A stretch of DNA of 5,734 bases, from positions 1 through 5,734 of the forward strand of contig DNCM01000152.1 of NCBI GenBank assembly GCA_003498085.1. The letters are read 5' to 3'. The notes under the pieces were generated by a model. It was not told where the DNA came from. It ran no database searches and was given only the letters and a program-made list of their open reading frames with translations. The stretch is from a bacterium. Lineage in GTDB: Bacteria; UBA9089; UBA9088. The position numbers were made by a program, and so were the translations under genes. Below, piece by piece: positions 5,718 to 5,734 of this stretch. Positions within the stretch are counted from its first letter, which is position 1. Each line of letters begins with the position of its first letter.

Positions 5718-5734
5718 GGGTATTGGAAAATAAG

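Noticed and set aside
5716..5734. AGGGG after the last stop, followed by a TTG, possibly the start of another gene
   Set aside because: The TTG is only two bases from the purine run and too little sequence remains to judge coding.

Overview
The window comes from a low-GC, AT-rich bacterial chromosome. It carries a flagellar hook-length gene, so the organism is probably flagellated. It also carries an O-antigen-ligase/polymerase-type membrane protein, which points to a cell that builds surface polysaccharide. Nothing here fixes the phylum; an uncultured, probably diderm lineage is my inference. There is no rRNA, tRNA, CRISPR array, insertion sequence or phage gene, and coding density is close to 100 percent.

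Layout. (1) Positions 2-1675, plus strand: the 3' part of fliK, whose start lies before the window. Its N-terminal half is lysine/glutamate-rich and holds degenerate repeats; its C-terminal half holds the FliK C-terminal domain. (2) Positions 4174 down to 1665, minus strand: a compact four-gene cluster in the order macro-domain protein, elongation factor P (efp), AccB-like carrier protein, tsaD. Gaps are 28 bp, 14 bp and a 1-base TAATG overlap, so it is very likely one operon. (3) Positions 4200-5717, plus strand: a multi-pass Wzy_C/O-antigen-ligase family protein with a C-terminal TPR region, divergent from the cluster across only 25 bp.

How the genes fit together. EF-P relieves ribosome stalling at proline stretches, and TsaD makes the t6A modification of ANN-decoding tRNAs, so the minus-strand operon is partly about translation quality. 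The macro-domain protein should remove or bind ADP-ribose groups. The AccB-like protein sits in the usual place after efp, but the lysine that should carry biotin is replaced by glycine and no accC follows. It looks like a non-biotinylated pseudo-carrier rather than a working acetyl-CoA carboxylase subunit. That is the most unusual thing in the window.

Other points of interest are the palindromic TATAATTATA between the two divergent genes, which offers a -10 element to both strands and implies very short or absent 5' leaders; the lack of Shine-Dalgarno sequences at most starts; and the 11-base overlap of the fliK and tsaD 3' ends.
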